Assembly: GCA_033977485.1 (NCBI GenBank)
Contig: CM066995.1
Span: 49,165,162-49,229,161, forward strand
Reading direction: 5' to 3'
Length of the DNA: 64,000 nucleotides
From: Hydrangea macrophylla
Taxonomy: Eukaryota; Streptophyta; Magnoliopsida; Cornales; Hydrangeaceae
Positions 9,812 through 21,531 of this stretch are shown here, piece after piece. The first letter of the stretch is position 1, and each line of letters opens with the position of its first letter. A program made the position numbers and the translations under genes. A model generated the notes under the pieces. The model was given only the letters and a program-made list of their open reading frames with translations. It did not search any database and was not told the origin of the DNA.

Positions 9812-11775
9812 TGTCACGCCCCGGAACCACTCAGATGATCCTAGGACACGTGGCATGCCACCAAGGCTTAACCCCAATCGTTAAAGTTCTAAAATAAGTT
9901 TAAAATAACTTAAACCAAAGAAGCTCAACAATAATAATAAAAAATAAAAAATAAACAAAATCTTGTTTTTGCAATTAGTCAAAAACCCTATTTTAGCAAA
10001 TAGTAAATTCACAAATAATATTACCAAAACACAATTTGAAATCAACATTAATGCTTTAAACCATTTAGAATAAAATCAAAGTCATGAGCATGAGCTTCCA
10101 AGTACAAGCAAGAGTTTGTAAATAATTTAAGAAAAATTCTAAATATAACCATTTACAACCAACCCAATAAATAAAACTCCAAGTTCAAACGTCCCAATCT
10201 AATAACATTAGCCATAGCAACACTACGATAAAACACAATCCCAACTAACACAGTCCAACCATATATTATAGAAGTTAAGTTACAACTATAGTGCAAGCTT
10301 TAAAATAAAAAAAAAAAAGGTAACTATTAACAAAATTACAACAACTTCCCAAACCCTAACCAAGCCACTTCCCAGCTCACTTCCCCGATTCCTCGCCACG
10401 ATCACCTACGATGGTTATTCAATAACCATTACAATACATAAGCTATATGCTTAGTGAGTAATGCCAATCATGAACATGGATACTAAACACGCTCAATTCA
10501 ACATATTACAAAGAACTATAGTCTCTGGCAATTACTAGTTCACTTCCACCACTACCGGCTAACCCACGGCTCCACTCCCCAAGCCCACGTGACTAGTCAT
10601 GACCCACGTCCTCACACGTGCAGTCCCATAGGCCTCTGGCGGCCGTGGTCGTCACCACAAATATTACCTCATGGTGGAATAGAACTAGCAATTTCCATGG
10701 ACCCTAATAAGCAACTCAACATGCTCATTTAATCATTACACCGTGCTTTCACAATCAAATTGGGCCTAATTTAACCACATGAATTTTGCCCAATAATAAA
10801 CTAAATAAATTAAATTAAACAAATTAGGCATACTTTGGCATCACAATTGAACTCAACATGAAAATCATCCAAATATCAAAATTAACATCACTCACCTCTT
10901 GAGTTTCGCTCCTAATCACACGATTAGAGTCCTACTATGAACCAGGTACGAATCCTATACATGAATTACAAGTTATGAGCTAAAACCCCAAAAAAGGTCG
11001 CAAAAAAACTATCACAGAACTCATTAAAATTAGTACCAACGGGTTAGACTCACCTCTAGGAGTCCAAATATGTAACCTGTTTTAAAAACTGATGTCGTTC
11101 GGCGCGTCAACCGTTGTCGTGAACGTCACCGTCAACGTTTCCGCAACTCTCGTTTCTTCTTTGTAATGTATATACTAATCTAAAGTAAAACAAATGAGGA
11201 TGAGGAGTCATCCTCCTATGTGGCTTCATTATATAAGTTTTTTTCCATTTTATTATGACACCCCCGCTAGTTTACTAGTTTTACAATTACGCCCCTACTA
11301 TTTGTTAAACTATATTAAAACTATCCCAAACTTAAATGGGTATTTGTCTATCACTTGCATGGGTCCCATAGGTGGTCCCATATAACTAAATGAAGTTGCT
11401 AATTAGCCTACTAATTATGTAACGTGTTCAATTCGTACTCACAAAGGTACCCCTAATTGACCCCAAAAGTGGTCACTACCTAATAACATGATATTATTAA
11501 CAATAAAATAATAAATCATTTAAGCCTTAATAAACAGTTAATCACATAAGGTATTTCACATATTACTGTCCCATCTCAACTGGGACTCATCAACACATGT
11601 CCCAACTTGGGATTGCCACACTGGCCATAACTGGGTTCCCAACTGGTCACCCATAAACAACTTAGTGGGTTAAACCCACTTCCAATATGTGTCACATAAT
11701 ACTATAATTATCATTAAGTTATGACTATGCATGCTAAAGCAATAATAAATATAAATCGCGGGAGCGGGTGTTATA
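9812..11775 (-). repeat. 5' LTR of element B
   Basis: This 1964-bp LTR pairs with 799-2746 over its full length with scattered substitutions and small indels. It starts TATAACACCC and ends GGGGCGTGACA on the minus strand. The target duplication CTGCA follows at 11776-11780. Confidence 0.93.
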
Positions 11776-11780
11776 CTGCA

Positions 11781-12660
11781 ACACCCGATCGTGTCTTTAG
11801 TTGAGGAAGCTGCCCGTATTGCTGAGAAAGTGTCGATCGCTATCGACAAGGACAACAAGGAAAGAGAGAAAACGACAATAGGGGTAAGAGTCAAGGAAAT
11901 GTGAAGAAACCGTTTACACAAAGGTTTGGGATCGAACATGGGTAATCAAGGAGGGAGTACGTTCACGGGAGACTCAAGACCGTTGTGCCCAACATGTAAT
12001 CTATGACACAGAGGGACTTGCTACCAATTGAGCACGTGTTACCTTTGCAAGCAACTGGGACACATATCCCGTAACTGTCCTATCAATATAAACGTGACTA
12101 CACCGAACACAACCTCGAATACTAAGAGCTACAACCTAGAGATAAGGGGAAAATATTTTGAGTGTGGACAACCAGGACATATAGCGAAGAATTTCCCGAG
12201 TAAGAGACAACCGGGAATGAGTATTGGGGCATCGAGTATGCCGAGTGGACTAAAGACAGGATAATGGGTGGATAAAGGAAAGGGAGTCAAACAACAAGGA
12301 CAATACTTCCAGCTCAGGCAGGGGAATACGGATGATACAGTCGTATCAGGTATTCTTCCTATTTGTTTGTATCCTGCATGCATACTTATGGATACTGGTT
12401 CAACGCATTCATTTGTATCACGTGACTTTGTTAACCATTTAACTATTAAGTTTGAACTGCTAGGATATGATTTGTCAGTATCATTGCCTAGTAGTGAACC
12501 GTTAGTAACTTCTTTGGTATTCAAGTCATGTGAGATCAAGATAGGTGATAAGGTCTTGAGTATTGATTTGATTCCATTGGTAGTGAATAACTTTGATGTT
12601 ATCTTGGGCATGGATTGGTTGTTAGTCAATCAAGCTAAGATCGATTGTGAGCAAAAATGA
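11781..12660 (+). pseudogene. gag C-terminus, zinc knuckles and protease of element A
   Basis: Gag resumes after the element B target duplication, heavily mutated up to about 12027. Knuckle 1, CYLCKQLGHISRNC, is intact. Knuckle 2, YFECGQPGHIAKNF, has lost two cysteines. The protease has the active site LMDTGSTHSF and the motif VILGMDWL. Stops at 12262-12264 (a Gln codon is expected) and 12658-12660 break it. It aligns along its length with 8020-8799 of element B. Confidence 0.87.
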
Positions 12661-12951
12661 GTTAGTTTATATCTGTCAGGTCAAGAGGAGTTTACTTTTC
12701 AGGGTAAGGGTATGACCATACCGTCGTACTTGATATCTATGATTCAAGCAAGAGAGGATGTTCGGGTTTCTTATGTTCGATTGTTGACACACGAGTTCTT
12801 GGACCACTAGTAGAAGACATTCCAGTAGTTTGATAATTCCTAGATGTTTTTCCAGATGAGTTAACCAATGTATTGATTGAAAGAGAGCTTGAGTTCACGA
12901 TAGATGTATTACTAGGGTCACAACCAGTATCCAAAGCACCGTACTGAATGG

Positions 12952-14800
12952 CACTGGTAAAATTGAAAGAATTAAAAATTCAATTACAAGAACTGTTGGA
13001 GAAGGGTTTTATCCGACCGAGTGTTTTTCCATGGGGAGCTCCAGTCTTGTTTGTGAAGAAGAAGGATGGGACAATGCGTATGTGCATTGACCATAGAGAG
13101 TTGAATAAGTTCCGCAAATAGATGACTTATTTGATCAGTTGCAAGGGGCCCAGGTATTTTCAAAGATTGATTTGAGATCTGGTTACCATCAGTTGAAAGT
13201 CAAAAAAGAAGATGTTGAGAAGACAGCTTTCAGAACTAGATATGGTCACTTTAAATTTCTGGTTGTGCCGTTTGGAGTGACTAATGCACCAGCTGCTTTC
13301 ATGGACTTGATGAATCGTGTTTTCAAGGACTATTGGATGAGTTTGTTATTGTGTTCAGAGATGACATCCTAATCTACTCCAAGAGTGTTGACGATCACGA
13401 GTATCATTTGCGATTAGCCTTACAACGCTTACATGAGAAGAGATTATTTGGAAAATTGAAGAAGTGTGAGTTTTCGTTGACAGAGATTGCTTTTCTTGGA
13501 CATATAGTATCAGCGAAGGGAATTTCAGTAGATCCTCAGAAGATAAAATCAGTTATTAATTGGTTGAGACCTACGAATGTGACAGATATCCGAAGTTTCC
13601 TAGGATTAGCTGGTTATTATAGGAGGTTTGTAAAATACTTTTCGTGTATTGCAATGCCGATGACACAGTTGATGAGGAAAGATGTTGCTTTTGTATAGAG
13701 TTCAGAATGTGAAGAAAGTTTTCAAGAGTTGAAAGGTCGAGTAGTGAAGGCACCAATATTAGCCGTTCCGACGGGGACTGAAGGGTTTATCATTTATAGT
13801 GATGCTTCATATAGAGGTTTAGGTTGCGTTCTTATGCAAGGTGATAAGGTTATTGCATATGCGTTGAGATAACTTAGACCGCATGAGAAGAACTATCCAA
13901 CACATGATCTAGAATTGGCCGCTGTAATTTTTGCATTAAAGATTTGGCATCATTACCTATACGGAGAGAAATATGAGATCTATACAGACCATAAGAGTTT
14001 GAAATACTTGTTTACACAATGAGATTTGAACATGAGGCAAAGGAGATGGCTAGAGTTGATGAAGGACTATGATTTATCAATTTAGTATCATCCGGGCAAA
14101 GCGAATGTAGTTGCTGATGCTCTTAGTCTTAAAGCACCAACCAATGCCGCATCAAATTTGACTTCTCAAAAAGAATTGATTCGAGATATGGAGAATTTGG
14201 AGCTTGAGGTGATTCCGAGGATTGAAATTGGCTTAATGTCAATGATTGTGGCTTAACCACTCTTGATTCACGAGATCACAGAGAAATAACTACAAGTTAT
14301 GGCTTTGAAGAAGATTTGTGATGAGATTTCGATGGGCAACCAATCGGGATTTACTTTTGAAAACAATGTTTTGAGATTGAGGGGTAGAATTTGTGTACCT
14401 AACGAGAAAGAATTGAAACCAAATATCCTAGAGGAAGCACACAATACAAAGTATACCATTCATCTAGGAAGCACCAAGATGTACAGAGACTTGAGACATG
14501 TTTATTGGTGGTCGAGAATGAAGAGATAAATAGCATGCTACGTTTCACATTGTACGAGTTATCAACAAGTGAAAGCCAAACGCTAAGTACCTTCGGGATT
14601 GTACAACCGTTACCGATAGCCAAGTGGAAATGGGAACACATTACAATGGACTTTGTAAGTGGGTTTCGAGATCTAAGAGTTCTAATACTATCATTTGGGT
14701 GATTGTTGACCATTTAACGAAGTCTTCGCACTTCCTACCACTTTGAACAACTAAACCGATGACGTTAGCTAAGATGTACATCCGTGAGATTGTAAGACTA
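12952..14800 (+). pseudogene. RT, RNase H and N-terminal integrase of element A
   Basis: RT motifs [15 protein letters not shown] and [17 protein letters not shown] are recognisable. About 10 residues are missing where element B has [11 protein letters not shown], a short deletion near 13110. The RT active site reads FRDD instead of FIDD, and there is a frame change near 13330. RNase H shows [20 protein letters not shown] and [12 protein letters not shown]. The integrase N-terminus reaches TKSSHFLPL and YIREIVRLHG, where element C is inserted. Stops near 13697, 13870, 14020, 14084, 14254 and 14287 mostly replace Gln, Arg or Trp codons of the element B sequence. Confidence 0.9.
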
Positions 14801-14805
14801 CATGG

Positions 14806-15429
14806 TGATACACCCAAAATCAGCCCATGCCCGAGCGGTTCTATTCTGCAACAACTGACAAGCATCATCCCGAGTGGTTTGATCCACCTGATGCCTTCTG
14901 AGTGGTTCATCCACGACCTGGCCAACAGGTCGAGAAGACCGCACAGGCACATCCTACCGCAGGAACAGCTTATCCAGGCCCACAAGCATGATCCTGAGCA
15001 TTCTGGGCAGTTTCCTACTCGAACTACAAGACTAATGGAAAGTGCAAACTATTTCCTAATCCAATTAGGAAACCCCTACAATTAATGCCAATCTATATCA
15101 ATTGGATTATGCTTCCTTTTCCTTGTACAAGTAGGTCTCTTACATCTATAAAAGAGACCTCTCACCCCCCATTGAAGGGGCCAACTTTTCAGTCTACACA
15201 GCACCTCTATAGCATTCATCAACATGCCCGGCCGGCCTACGGTAGCTCTAGAATTGTTGGTTCACCACAGGCCCTCGTCTTTTTTACAGTATAGTGAACC
15301 TGCTCAGACACACATGTGGACATAGGTACCTTCATTAACAGGGCTGAACCACATACAAAAACTTATCTCTCACTTTCTCTCTCTCCTTAAACTGGTCTAA
15401 TTAATCTTAACCAAATTTTGGCATCATCA
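14806..15429 (+). repeat. 5' LTR of element C
   Basis: It starts TGATACACCC and ends GGCATCATCA. A promoter-like CATCTATAAAAGAGACC lies at about 15144-15160. The LTR pairs with 17898-18521 with no net length difference. Confidence 0.92.
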
Positions 15430-15432
15430 GCT

Positions 15433-15449
15433 TGGCGCCGTCTGTGGGA
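15433..15449 (+). other. Primer binding site of element C
   Basis: TGGCGCCGTCTGTGGGA, three bases after the 5' LTR. TGGCGCCG-type sites are common in Tat and Athila elements. The exact tRNA cannot be settled by eye. Confidence 0.75.
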
Positions 15450-16094
15450 AATGACAAGTTCCTCATCAACAAATCTCTTGGCTGATAGTCATGCCTCCGA
15501 AGAAGGGTGAGAAGAATGCACACCACGCCAACTGGGGTGTTCCGTTGGCCCCAGCGCCGGCTACGGCAGTCATGACATCTGAACAGATTACCGTGCCCCT
15601 CGCGCAATTCTTGGAGGGTCAGCGTCAAATCTAGCAACAGATCGAAGCCCTGCTGGCCTAGCAAAGAAGTCCTCCAGTGGCCGGGAAATGACCCGGGAAC
15701 GCTGCGTACGGTCGAGAACCGATCTTGACTAGACAACGTGCCCGAGCCAACCCGTCCCGCATTAAGGATCCTAGAGATATCAACAGTAGGCATGCTGCCC
15801 GAGAGGAAAGGCAGGAGCATATGGCCCTGGAATCAGTCTAGCGTTATTCGATCAAGAGCTGAGGTGTTCCTAGGCACACGATGAACCAGAGTTATAGCCA
15901 AGCCCGATCCCAGAGGACAGCACACCACCATGAAAAAGAAGCCTCTTCCACCGACCCGACCAACCCCTCGGATACCAGTCGGGAAGGACTGGAAGCTTGT
16001 ATCCAGGACTTGTAGAAACCGATTGACGGAGTGGCCAAAAAGCTAGGTCATAACCCTACTTAGAATCATGCCAATACCGAGGCAGAGTCACCGT

Positions 16095-16642
16095 TCTCCA
16101 GCCAGATCACAAGATTCTCCATCCCGCGCAAATTCAAGCGGCCTCGCCTGGATTCATACAATGGCTCGGGGAGCCCGGTCGACCATATCTGGACCTATAG
16201 GGCTCGGATGATCCTGGCCATCTAAGCCGACGAGCTATACTGCCTGGCCTTTCCTAGAAATTTGAAAGGCCTGGCCGCCCAATGGTTCTACTCCTTGAAA
16301 CCTCGATCGGTCTGCAATTTCAAGCAACTTAGCAAGCAGTTCATCAACCAGTTCGCCGGTATGCATGAACAACCAAAGCCTGACATAAATCTACTGACGG
16401 TCATACAAAGGAATAATGAGACCCTCAAGAAATTTACCGACCAGTTTAATCAAGAGAAGTTTGGCATCTATGATCTTGATGAAACCTCTGCTATTATAGC
16501 CTTCTGCTCAGGAGTTCAACACACCAAGTGTGCCACATCGTTTCACAGAAACCGACCGATAACCTTGGTTGAACTCGCAGAGAGGGTTGGAAAATACATT
16601 GACACTGAAGAATTTCTAAAGATCAAAGACCCGGGCATGTAA
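16095..16642 (+). pseudogene. Tat-like gag remnant of element C
   Basis: The open part from 16262 reads LKGLAAQWFYSLKPRSV, then FKQLSKQFINQFAGM, TLKKFTDQFNQEKFGIYD, ATSFHRNRPITLVELAERV and KYIDTEEFLKIKDP. This is the capsid domain of plant Tat-type gag. Upstream the same domain (FSIPRKFK; YNGSGSPVDHIWTYRARM) continues with an apparent frame change near 16140 and a TAA at 16223. Downstream the sequence becomes Ser-rich. No zinc knuckle is recognisable. Confidence 0.8.
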
Positions 16643-16957
16643 GCTACGAGTCTTCCAAAAATAAGCAAAAGCAAGATCAGCCCGGGAATTCTAACAGTTC
16701 TTCCAGTTCACAGTGGTCTGAGTCTGGCAGTCGCGACCTGACCTCCAGCTTACAACAGGCTAGGTCCTGCAGTCCCGACCTGACCTCCAGTTCACATTGG
16801 TCAGGATCAAGCAGTTTTGACTTTGCCTCCAGCACAAAAAAATTAGGAGCCCGACAATCCTAATCCGACCCCCTATCTTCATCGGTCTAGATGAGCCCGA
16901 CTACAGTGGTACTTGCCTATTCACCACATGAGGCTCCACCGATTGTCAGAGAGCCCT

Positions 16958-17107
16958 TACAAAGACCTCGAGCCTAACCCTGAGGCATACAAAGACCTCG
17001 AGCCTAACCCCGAGGCATACAAAGACCTCAGGCCTAACTCCGAGGCATACAAAGACCTCGGGCCTAACCCCGAGGCATCCAAAGACCTCGGGCCTAACCC
17101 CGAGGCA
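16958..17107 (+). repeat. Five tandem 30-bp repeats (10-residue coding-like units)
   Basis: Five adjoining units encode YKDLEPNPEA-like decapeptides in one frame, with E/R/G, P/S and Y/S differences. The unit is a multiple of three and the frame is open from 16913 to 17152, as in a repeated linker of a Gag protein. The reverse strand is also open here, so coding use is not proven. Confidence 0.85.
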
Positions 17108-17881
17108 CAAGCTTCGCTTAGGTCCAACCGACAATGGGGACAAACCCCCTAGGTAGCTGATGATGGAAAGCTTCAAAAGAGCCTACAACCACCATGTTCC
17201 AGGTCGATTACCTACAGTCCTAGCCTCTAAAAGGCCCTCGTCTTAGCGAAAGCTTGGGGGGCAGAAAGGCAGTGAACTAAACAGGCAATCACACCGGGTA
17301 TCTACAGGCCTCGCGGATAACCAAGGAAAAATCTTAGACAACCCGAGCACCTACAGTACTCAGAGGCATTAACTCTACTTAGGTCCAAACCGACGATAGA
17401 GGTAACTAAAATCTCTTAGGTTGGCCCACGATAGAGGTGCAAAAAGGACCCTATAGCCACACGCTCTAGGTTGGCTCCACTAACATGGTCAAGCTCTTCT
17501 CCCAACAGTCTTGACGAAGGCTGGCTAGGCAGAAGACAACCATCCTGGGAAGTTAACATAAAAGGACCCTAAAGCAATACGCTTTAGGTCGGCTTTTCCA
17601 ACATGGTCAAATTCTTCTACCCACAACCTTGACAAAGGTTCACGGGCAGAAGATAACCATCCTGGAAGCTAACTCAAGCAAAAGGACTCCGAATTAGGCC
17701 GGGTCTCAACTCCTGGTCAGTTCCCGAGCACTTAAAGGTTCCGAGCTAGGCTGGGTCTTAACTCTCAGCCAGTTCTTGAGGACTCACCAGGCTCAGAAAC
17801 CCCGAGGCAGCTTCCCCGAACACTCAGACTGGTATCAGGAAGATTTCCAAACTTGCCACGATATAGCATCCAGCCAACCTT
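17108..17881 (+). other. Non-coding 3' region of element C with direct repeats
   Basis: No gene is visible. A block of about 120 bp occurs twice in tandem (about 17440-17560 and 17562-17685), sharing AAAAGGACCCTA, ACATGGTCAA and CAGAAGA.AACCATCCTGG. A shorter pair around 17690-17790 shares CCGA.TTAGGCCGGGTCT-like words. Confidence 0.65.
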
Positions 17882-17897
17882 GGAAATAGGGGGCAAC
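17882..17897 (+). other. Polypurine tract of element C
   Basis: GGAAATAGGGGGCAAC lies immediately upstream of the 3' LTR. Confidence 0.75.
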
Positions 17898-18521
17898 TAA
17901 TACACCTAAAATTAGCCCATGCCCGAGGGGTTCTATTCTGGAACTACTGACAAGCATCATCAAGAGAAGTTTGGTCCACCTGATGCCTCCCAAGCGGTTC
18001 ATCCACAACCCGGCCAACAGGTCGGGAAAACTGCACAGGCATATCCCACCACGGGAATAGCTTATCCGGGCCCACATGCATGATCCCGAGCATTCCGGAT
18101 AGTTTTCTACTCGAGCTACAAGACTAATGGAAAGTGAAGACTATTTCCTAATCCAATTAGGAAACCCCTATAATTAATTCCAATCTATATCAATTGGATT
18201 ATGCTTCCTTTTCCTTGTACAAGTAGGTCTCTTACATCTATAAAATAGACCTCTCACCCCCCATTAAAGGGGCCAACTTTTCAGTCTACACGGCACCTCT
18301 ATAGCATTCATCAACATGCCTGGCCGGCATACGGTAGCTCCAGACTTGTTGGTTCACCATAGGCCCCCAGCTTTTTTACAATATAGTGAACGTGCTCAGA
18401 TACACACGTGGACGTAGGTACCTTCATTAACAGGGCTGAACCACATACAAAAACCTATCTCTCACTCTCTCTCTCTCCTTAAACTACTCTAATTCATCTT
18501 AACCAAATTTCGGTATCATCA
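17898..18521 (+). repeat. 3' LTR of element C
   Basis: Partner of 14806-15429. It starts TAATACACC, so the terminal TG of the partner has become TA here. It ends GGTATCATCA and is followed by the target duplication CATGG. Confidence 0.92.
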
Positions 18522-18526
18522 CATGG

Positions 18527-19409
18527 TATTCCAGTGTCTATTATTTTAGATAGAGATAGTAGTTTTACATCGAAGTTTTGGAGAGCCTTACAAGAAGCAA
18601 TGGGTACCAAATTGCATTTCAGTACTGCTTTTCATCCTCAGATCAATGATCAATCGGAGAAAGTAATCCAGATTTTGGAGGACATGCTTCATTTATGTGT
18701 ACTTAATTTTTAGGGTGATTGGGAAGACCATTTACCGTTGATTGAGTTTGCATATAATAACAGTTTTCAGTCGAGTATTGGGATGGCTCCTTATGAAGCT
18801 TTGTATAGTCGTGCTTGTCGTTCACCGATTAGTTGGACAAAACTCAGAGAAAGAATGAATGAAGGGCCAAAAATTGTACAAGAGACGACGGAAAAGATAA
18901 AGGTAATACGACAACGATTACTGACAGCTCAGAGTAGGTATAAGAGTTATGCTGACAAGTGTAGGTGACCGTTGGAATTTGATGTGGGAGATTTGGTTTA
19001 CTTGAAGGTGTCACCTTCAAAGGGTATCACTAGATTTGGGAGATACAGGATACTCAACCCGAGATGTGTAGGACCTTTTGAGATCATTGGGAGAGTTGGA
19101 CCCGCAGCGTATCGTTTGAACTTGCCGAATGAGTATGCCCAAGTTTATAATGTATTCTATGTATCATTGTTAAAAAAACATTTAACAGACGATAGAGATC
19201 AAGTAATGACTCCGACACCGAATGTGATTCAGAATGATTTAACGCATGCTGCGTATCTGGTAGAGATATTGGATCAGAAGGATCAAGTGTTGCAAAATAA
19301 GGTAATATCAAAAGTGAAAGTGTTATGGCGTAGCCATACGATAGAAGAGATGACATGGGAAATAGAAGATGAGATGCCTACTCAGTATCCGCACCTTTTC
19401 GATACTTGA
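18527..19409 (+). pseudogene. Integrase core, GPY/F region and chromodomain of element A
   Basis: The integrase resumes after element C with IPVSIILDRDSSFTSKFW and EKVIQILEDML (DDE core). It continues through DHLPLIEFAYNNSFQSSIGM, YEALYSRACRSPISW, the GPY/F-type [19 protein letters not shown], and ends in a chromodomain ([31 protein letters not shown]). The chromodomain would bind histone tails and steer insertion. In-frame stops lie near 18713 and 18968. The terminal stop at 19407-19409 leads into the polypurine tract 30 bp further on. Confidence 0.9.
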
Positions 19410-19437
19410 GGAACAAGTTTGGGGACAAACTTCTTTT

Positions 19438-19451
19438 AAGGAGGAGAGTAT
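19438..19451 (+). other. Polypurine tract of element A
   Basis: AAGGAGGAGAGTAT precedes the LTR start TATAACAC and is closely similar to the tract of element B. Confidence 0.75.
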
Positions 19452-19982
19452 TATAACACTCGCATATGTGTTATTGCATTGTATTACATTGTCATGCATG
19501 ATAATGTGATGTGTTGTGCTTTTTGGCAAACGTTTAACTGAGTTTTGACTCACAAGTCGATTTGGGTATCTGTATTAGAGAACTCATTGAGATGGTATTG
19601 AATAAGAGTTTGGATGTTGTGAAGTCTCTCCGAGTATGAGACGTTCACTGTGGAATACTTAAATGGTTATCTGAAAATAAATGTTTACCTGTGTATTTCA
19701 ATATCTGTATTATTTCTAGTTTAGAATATAATTCTGTTGCTAGTTTTAGTATCCTAGTGAGGACGAATTAACACGCTGTTAATTTGGTAGGCTAATTAGC
19801 AAATTCGAAAAAGTCATATAAGAATTTGCATATTAGCAATCAAACGGAACTTAGTCGGAAACTTTTATCATTTTGAGGTTTCACTTATAAAGCTATGAAT
19901 TAGCTGTGTAGGAAGTTTCAGAGACTCGTTAGGAGTTTTCAAAACTCGTGGGTAGGTAAACACAATTTCCAGAAGTGTTGCC

Positions 19983-19990
19983 TATATATA
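19983..19990 (+). promoter_or_regulatory. LTR promoter TATA box of element A
   Basis: TATATATA within TTGCCTATATATAGATAG, about 530 bp into the LTR. Activity is inferred from position and consensus. Confidence 0.5.
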
Positions 19991-21141
19991 GATAGAGATG
20001 ACTTTGGATATTTTATAAGTTCAACCTAAAATTTCAATAGGAGGCCAAAAGGGTGATTTATTTGCTTAAAGCTTCTCGACGCCAAACGACACCCGTTCGT
20101 TCACTGGTTTTTCACCAAATTTTGTATTCGAACTCCTTAAGGTAAGGCCGTCATTTTGATACCTATTAGGCCATGTTTGGCTAGGTTTTCCAAAAAGTCT
20201 TTTTCTAGAATTTTTCATAAAAGTTTATAATCGGACTTTTGATCCATAGGGATTGTACTAGACGGACTTCTGCACGTTCTTTGTGCACGAGTTTTCTTTG
20301 GAACAAACTTTAGGAGCGTTATTCGAAGGTGAGTGATTTAACTATGTTTTGGGAATGATTTCTTGACATGTATTCATGTTTTGTGTGAATAGCATGTATT
20401 AATTCATATAGATATATTGGGCAGTTCATAATGGGCAATCATATTGTTAAGTAAGCCCAATAGTACGGTGACATGTTTTGTTTTCTGCGAGTATGGTGAT
20501 ATGCATTTGAGCATGTTGAGTTGCTTATTTCGGGCAAAGGACCACGTGGTTACTGAGCCATCTTGTGAGCCGATATAGGCATTAAAATCGCACGATTGAA
20601 GAGAAGAATCGTAGGTCTTACCCTTTCGCGTGGACTTATTGGCGAGGTGTCGCAGATTGGGAGTATAGGACATACACGTGAGGCTCCGGAGACTAGTATG
20701 AATTATAGAGAAGTGAATGCGGACATGTTTCTTACTTATGTGATTATGTTATTTTATTCACTAAGTGTTAGCTTAAACAAATTGAATATGTGTGGTTATT
20801 CAAATAACCATTTCAGGTGTTAATGCTGGCGAGGAATCGCAGAAGTGAGTACATGGGTTTGGGAGCTCACTTAACAGGCGACATGTCATGTTTATTTCGT
20901 AGTTACGTAAATGGAAGTGTTGTAATAAGAATTTGTATAACTTTTAGTTATGTCTAACTCCATATGTTAGTATGGATTTACAATGTTGTAATTGGTAGTA
21001 ATCGTTTGTAATTATGTTTTAGAATGTTTTAATCCACTTAAGATCATTTTGGTATGAAATCGGAATGTGTGTTTAGTCCCTTGAGATTTTCAAAAAGCTT
21101 TAAAACTTGGAAATTCTGCAAAATGTGATGCTGCCATAAAT

Positions 21142-21389
21142 CAGTCGACTGGTTTGTAGAACAGTCGACTGGACCCTCTTTTTCAGCAACTCACTGTATC
21201 TTTATATAGAGGATCAGTCGACTGGGTCATGTTTTAAATTCATATATTTTTGTCTAGGCTGGACTTCTGTCGACCGGATAGTACCAGTCGACACAAAATT
21301 TGAAGCCCCAATCGACTGGATTATGTTTAAAAAACCAGACTTTCTGCTGGACTAGCATCAATTGACTGGACCTAAGGTGCAGTCGACTG
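21142..21389. repeat. Cluster of eight CAGTCGACTG-like palindromes
   Basis: Perfect CAGTCGACTG occurs at 21142, 21162, 21215 and 21380. Variants are at 21267 (CTGTCGACCG), 21285 (CAGTCGACAC), 21309 (CAATCGACTG) and 21359 (CAATTGACTG). Most are followed by GGA or GGT. Spacing is irregular (18 to 53 bp), so this is not a simple tandem repeat. Confidence 0.9.
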
Positions 21390-21531
21390 GACTGCTGCTT
21401 TTCAAAATGTTTTATTTTTATTCCACTACTTGTGTTCTTAAAACTAATTTTTGGAAACGTTAGTGAATTGGTTTAACCTCGGTAGCGTGCCACGGGCTCC
21501 GGTTCTGCTATTGTGGGACTGGGCTGTGACA

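Larger units (their letters stand above)
799..11775 (-). mobile_element. Element B: full-length Tekay-lineage Ty3/gypsy retrotransposon, TSD CTGCA
   Basis: The outer LTRs (799-2746 and 9812-11775) are flanked by the 5-bp target duplication CTGCA at 794-798 and 11776-11780. On the minus strand the order is 5' LTR, initiator-Met tRNA primer site, gag, zinc knuckles, protease, RT, RNase H, integrase with chromodomain, polypurine tract and 3' LTR. The length is 10.98 kb including a 1964-bp foreign segment and its 373-bp duplication near the 3' end. It sits inside element A, a relative in the opposite direction. Frameshifts and stops disable it, but the LTRs still match closely with few indels. 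Confidence 0.95.
14806..18521 (+). mobile_element. Element C: short gag-only LTR retrotransposon, TSD CATGG
   Basis: Two 624-bp LTRs (14806-15429 and 17898-18521) are flanked by CATGG at 14801-14805 and 18522-18526. The internal 2.5 kb has a primer site, a Tat-like gag remnant, a coding-like 30-bp repeat and a polypurine tract, but no protease, RT or integrase. It must have relied on enzymes from another element. It lies in the integrase of element A, between the codons for RLHG and IPVSI. Confidence 0.93.
1..21531 (+). mobile_element. Element A: Tekay-lineage Ty3/gypsy retrotransposon (5' LTR off-window)
   Basis: A chromovirus copy read left to right: leader (1-181), gag, zinc knuckles, protease, RT, RNase H, integrase, chromodomain, polypurine tract and 3' LTR. 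Element B interrupts it at 799-11780 and element C at 14806-18526. Without the insertions the visible part is about 6.8 kb. In element B the gag ATG lies about 185 bp after the LTR, so the 5' LTR of A should end at or just left of position 1. After the 3' LTR the DNA returns to the pol of element D, so A itself sits inside D. Many stops make it inactive. Lineage assignment rests on the chromodomain and on close similarity to B. Confidence 0.9.
19452..21531 (+). repeat. 3' LTR of element A
   Basis: This LTR of about 2.08 kb starts TATAACACTCGC and ends GGGCTGTGACA, the same terminal pattern as element B but with a mostly different interior. A TATA box lies at 19983 and a cluster of CAGTCGACTG words near the 3' end (21142-21389). 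The next base returns to the RT reading frame of element D. Confidence 0.85.

Noticed and set aside
17000..17176. Reverse-strand protein with repeated GVRPEVFVCL units
   Set aside because: It is the mirror reading of the 30-bp repeat. The plus strand continues the gag direction of element C.
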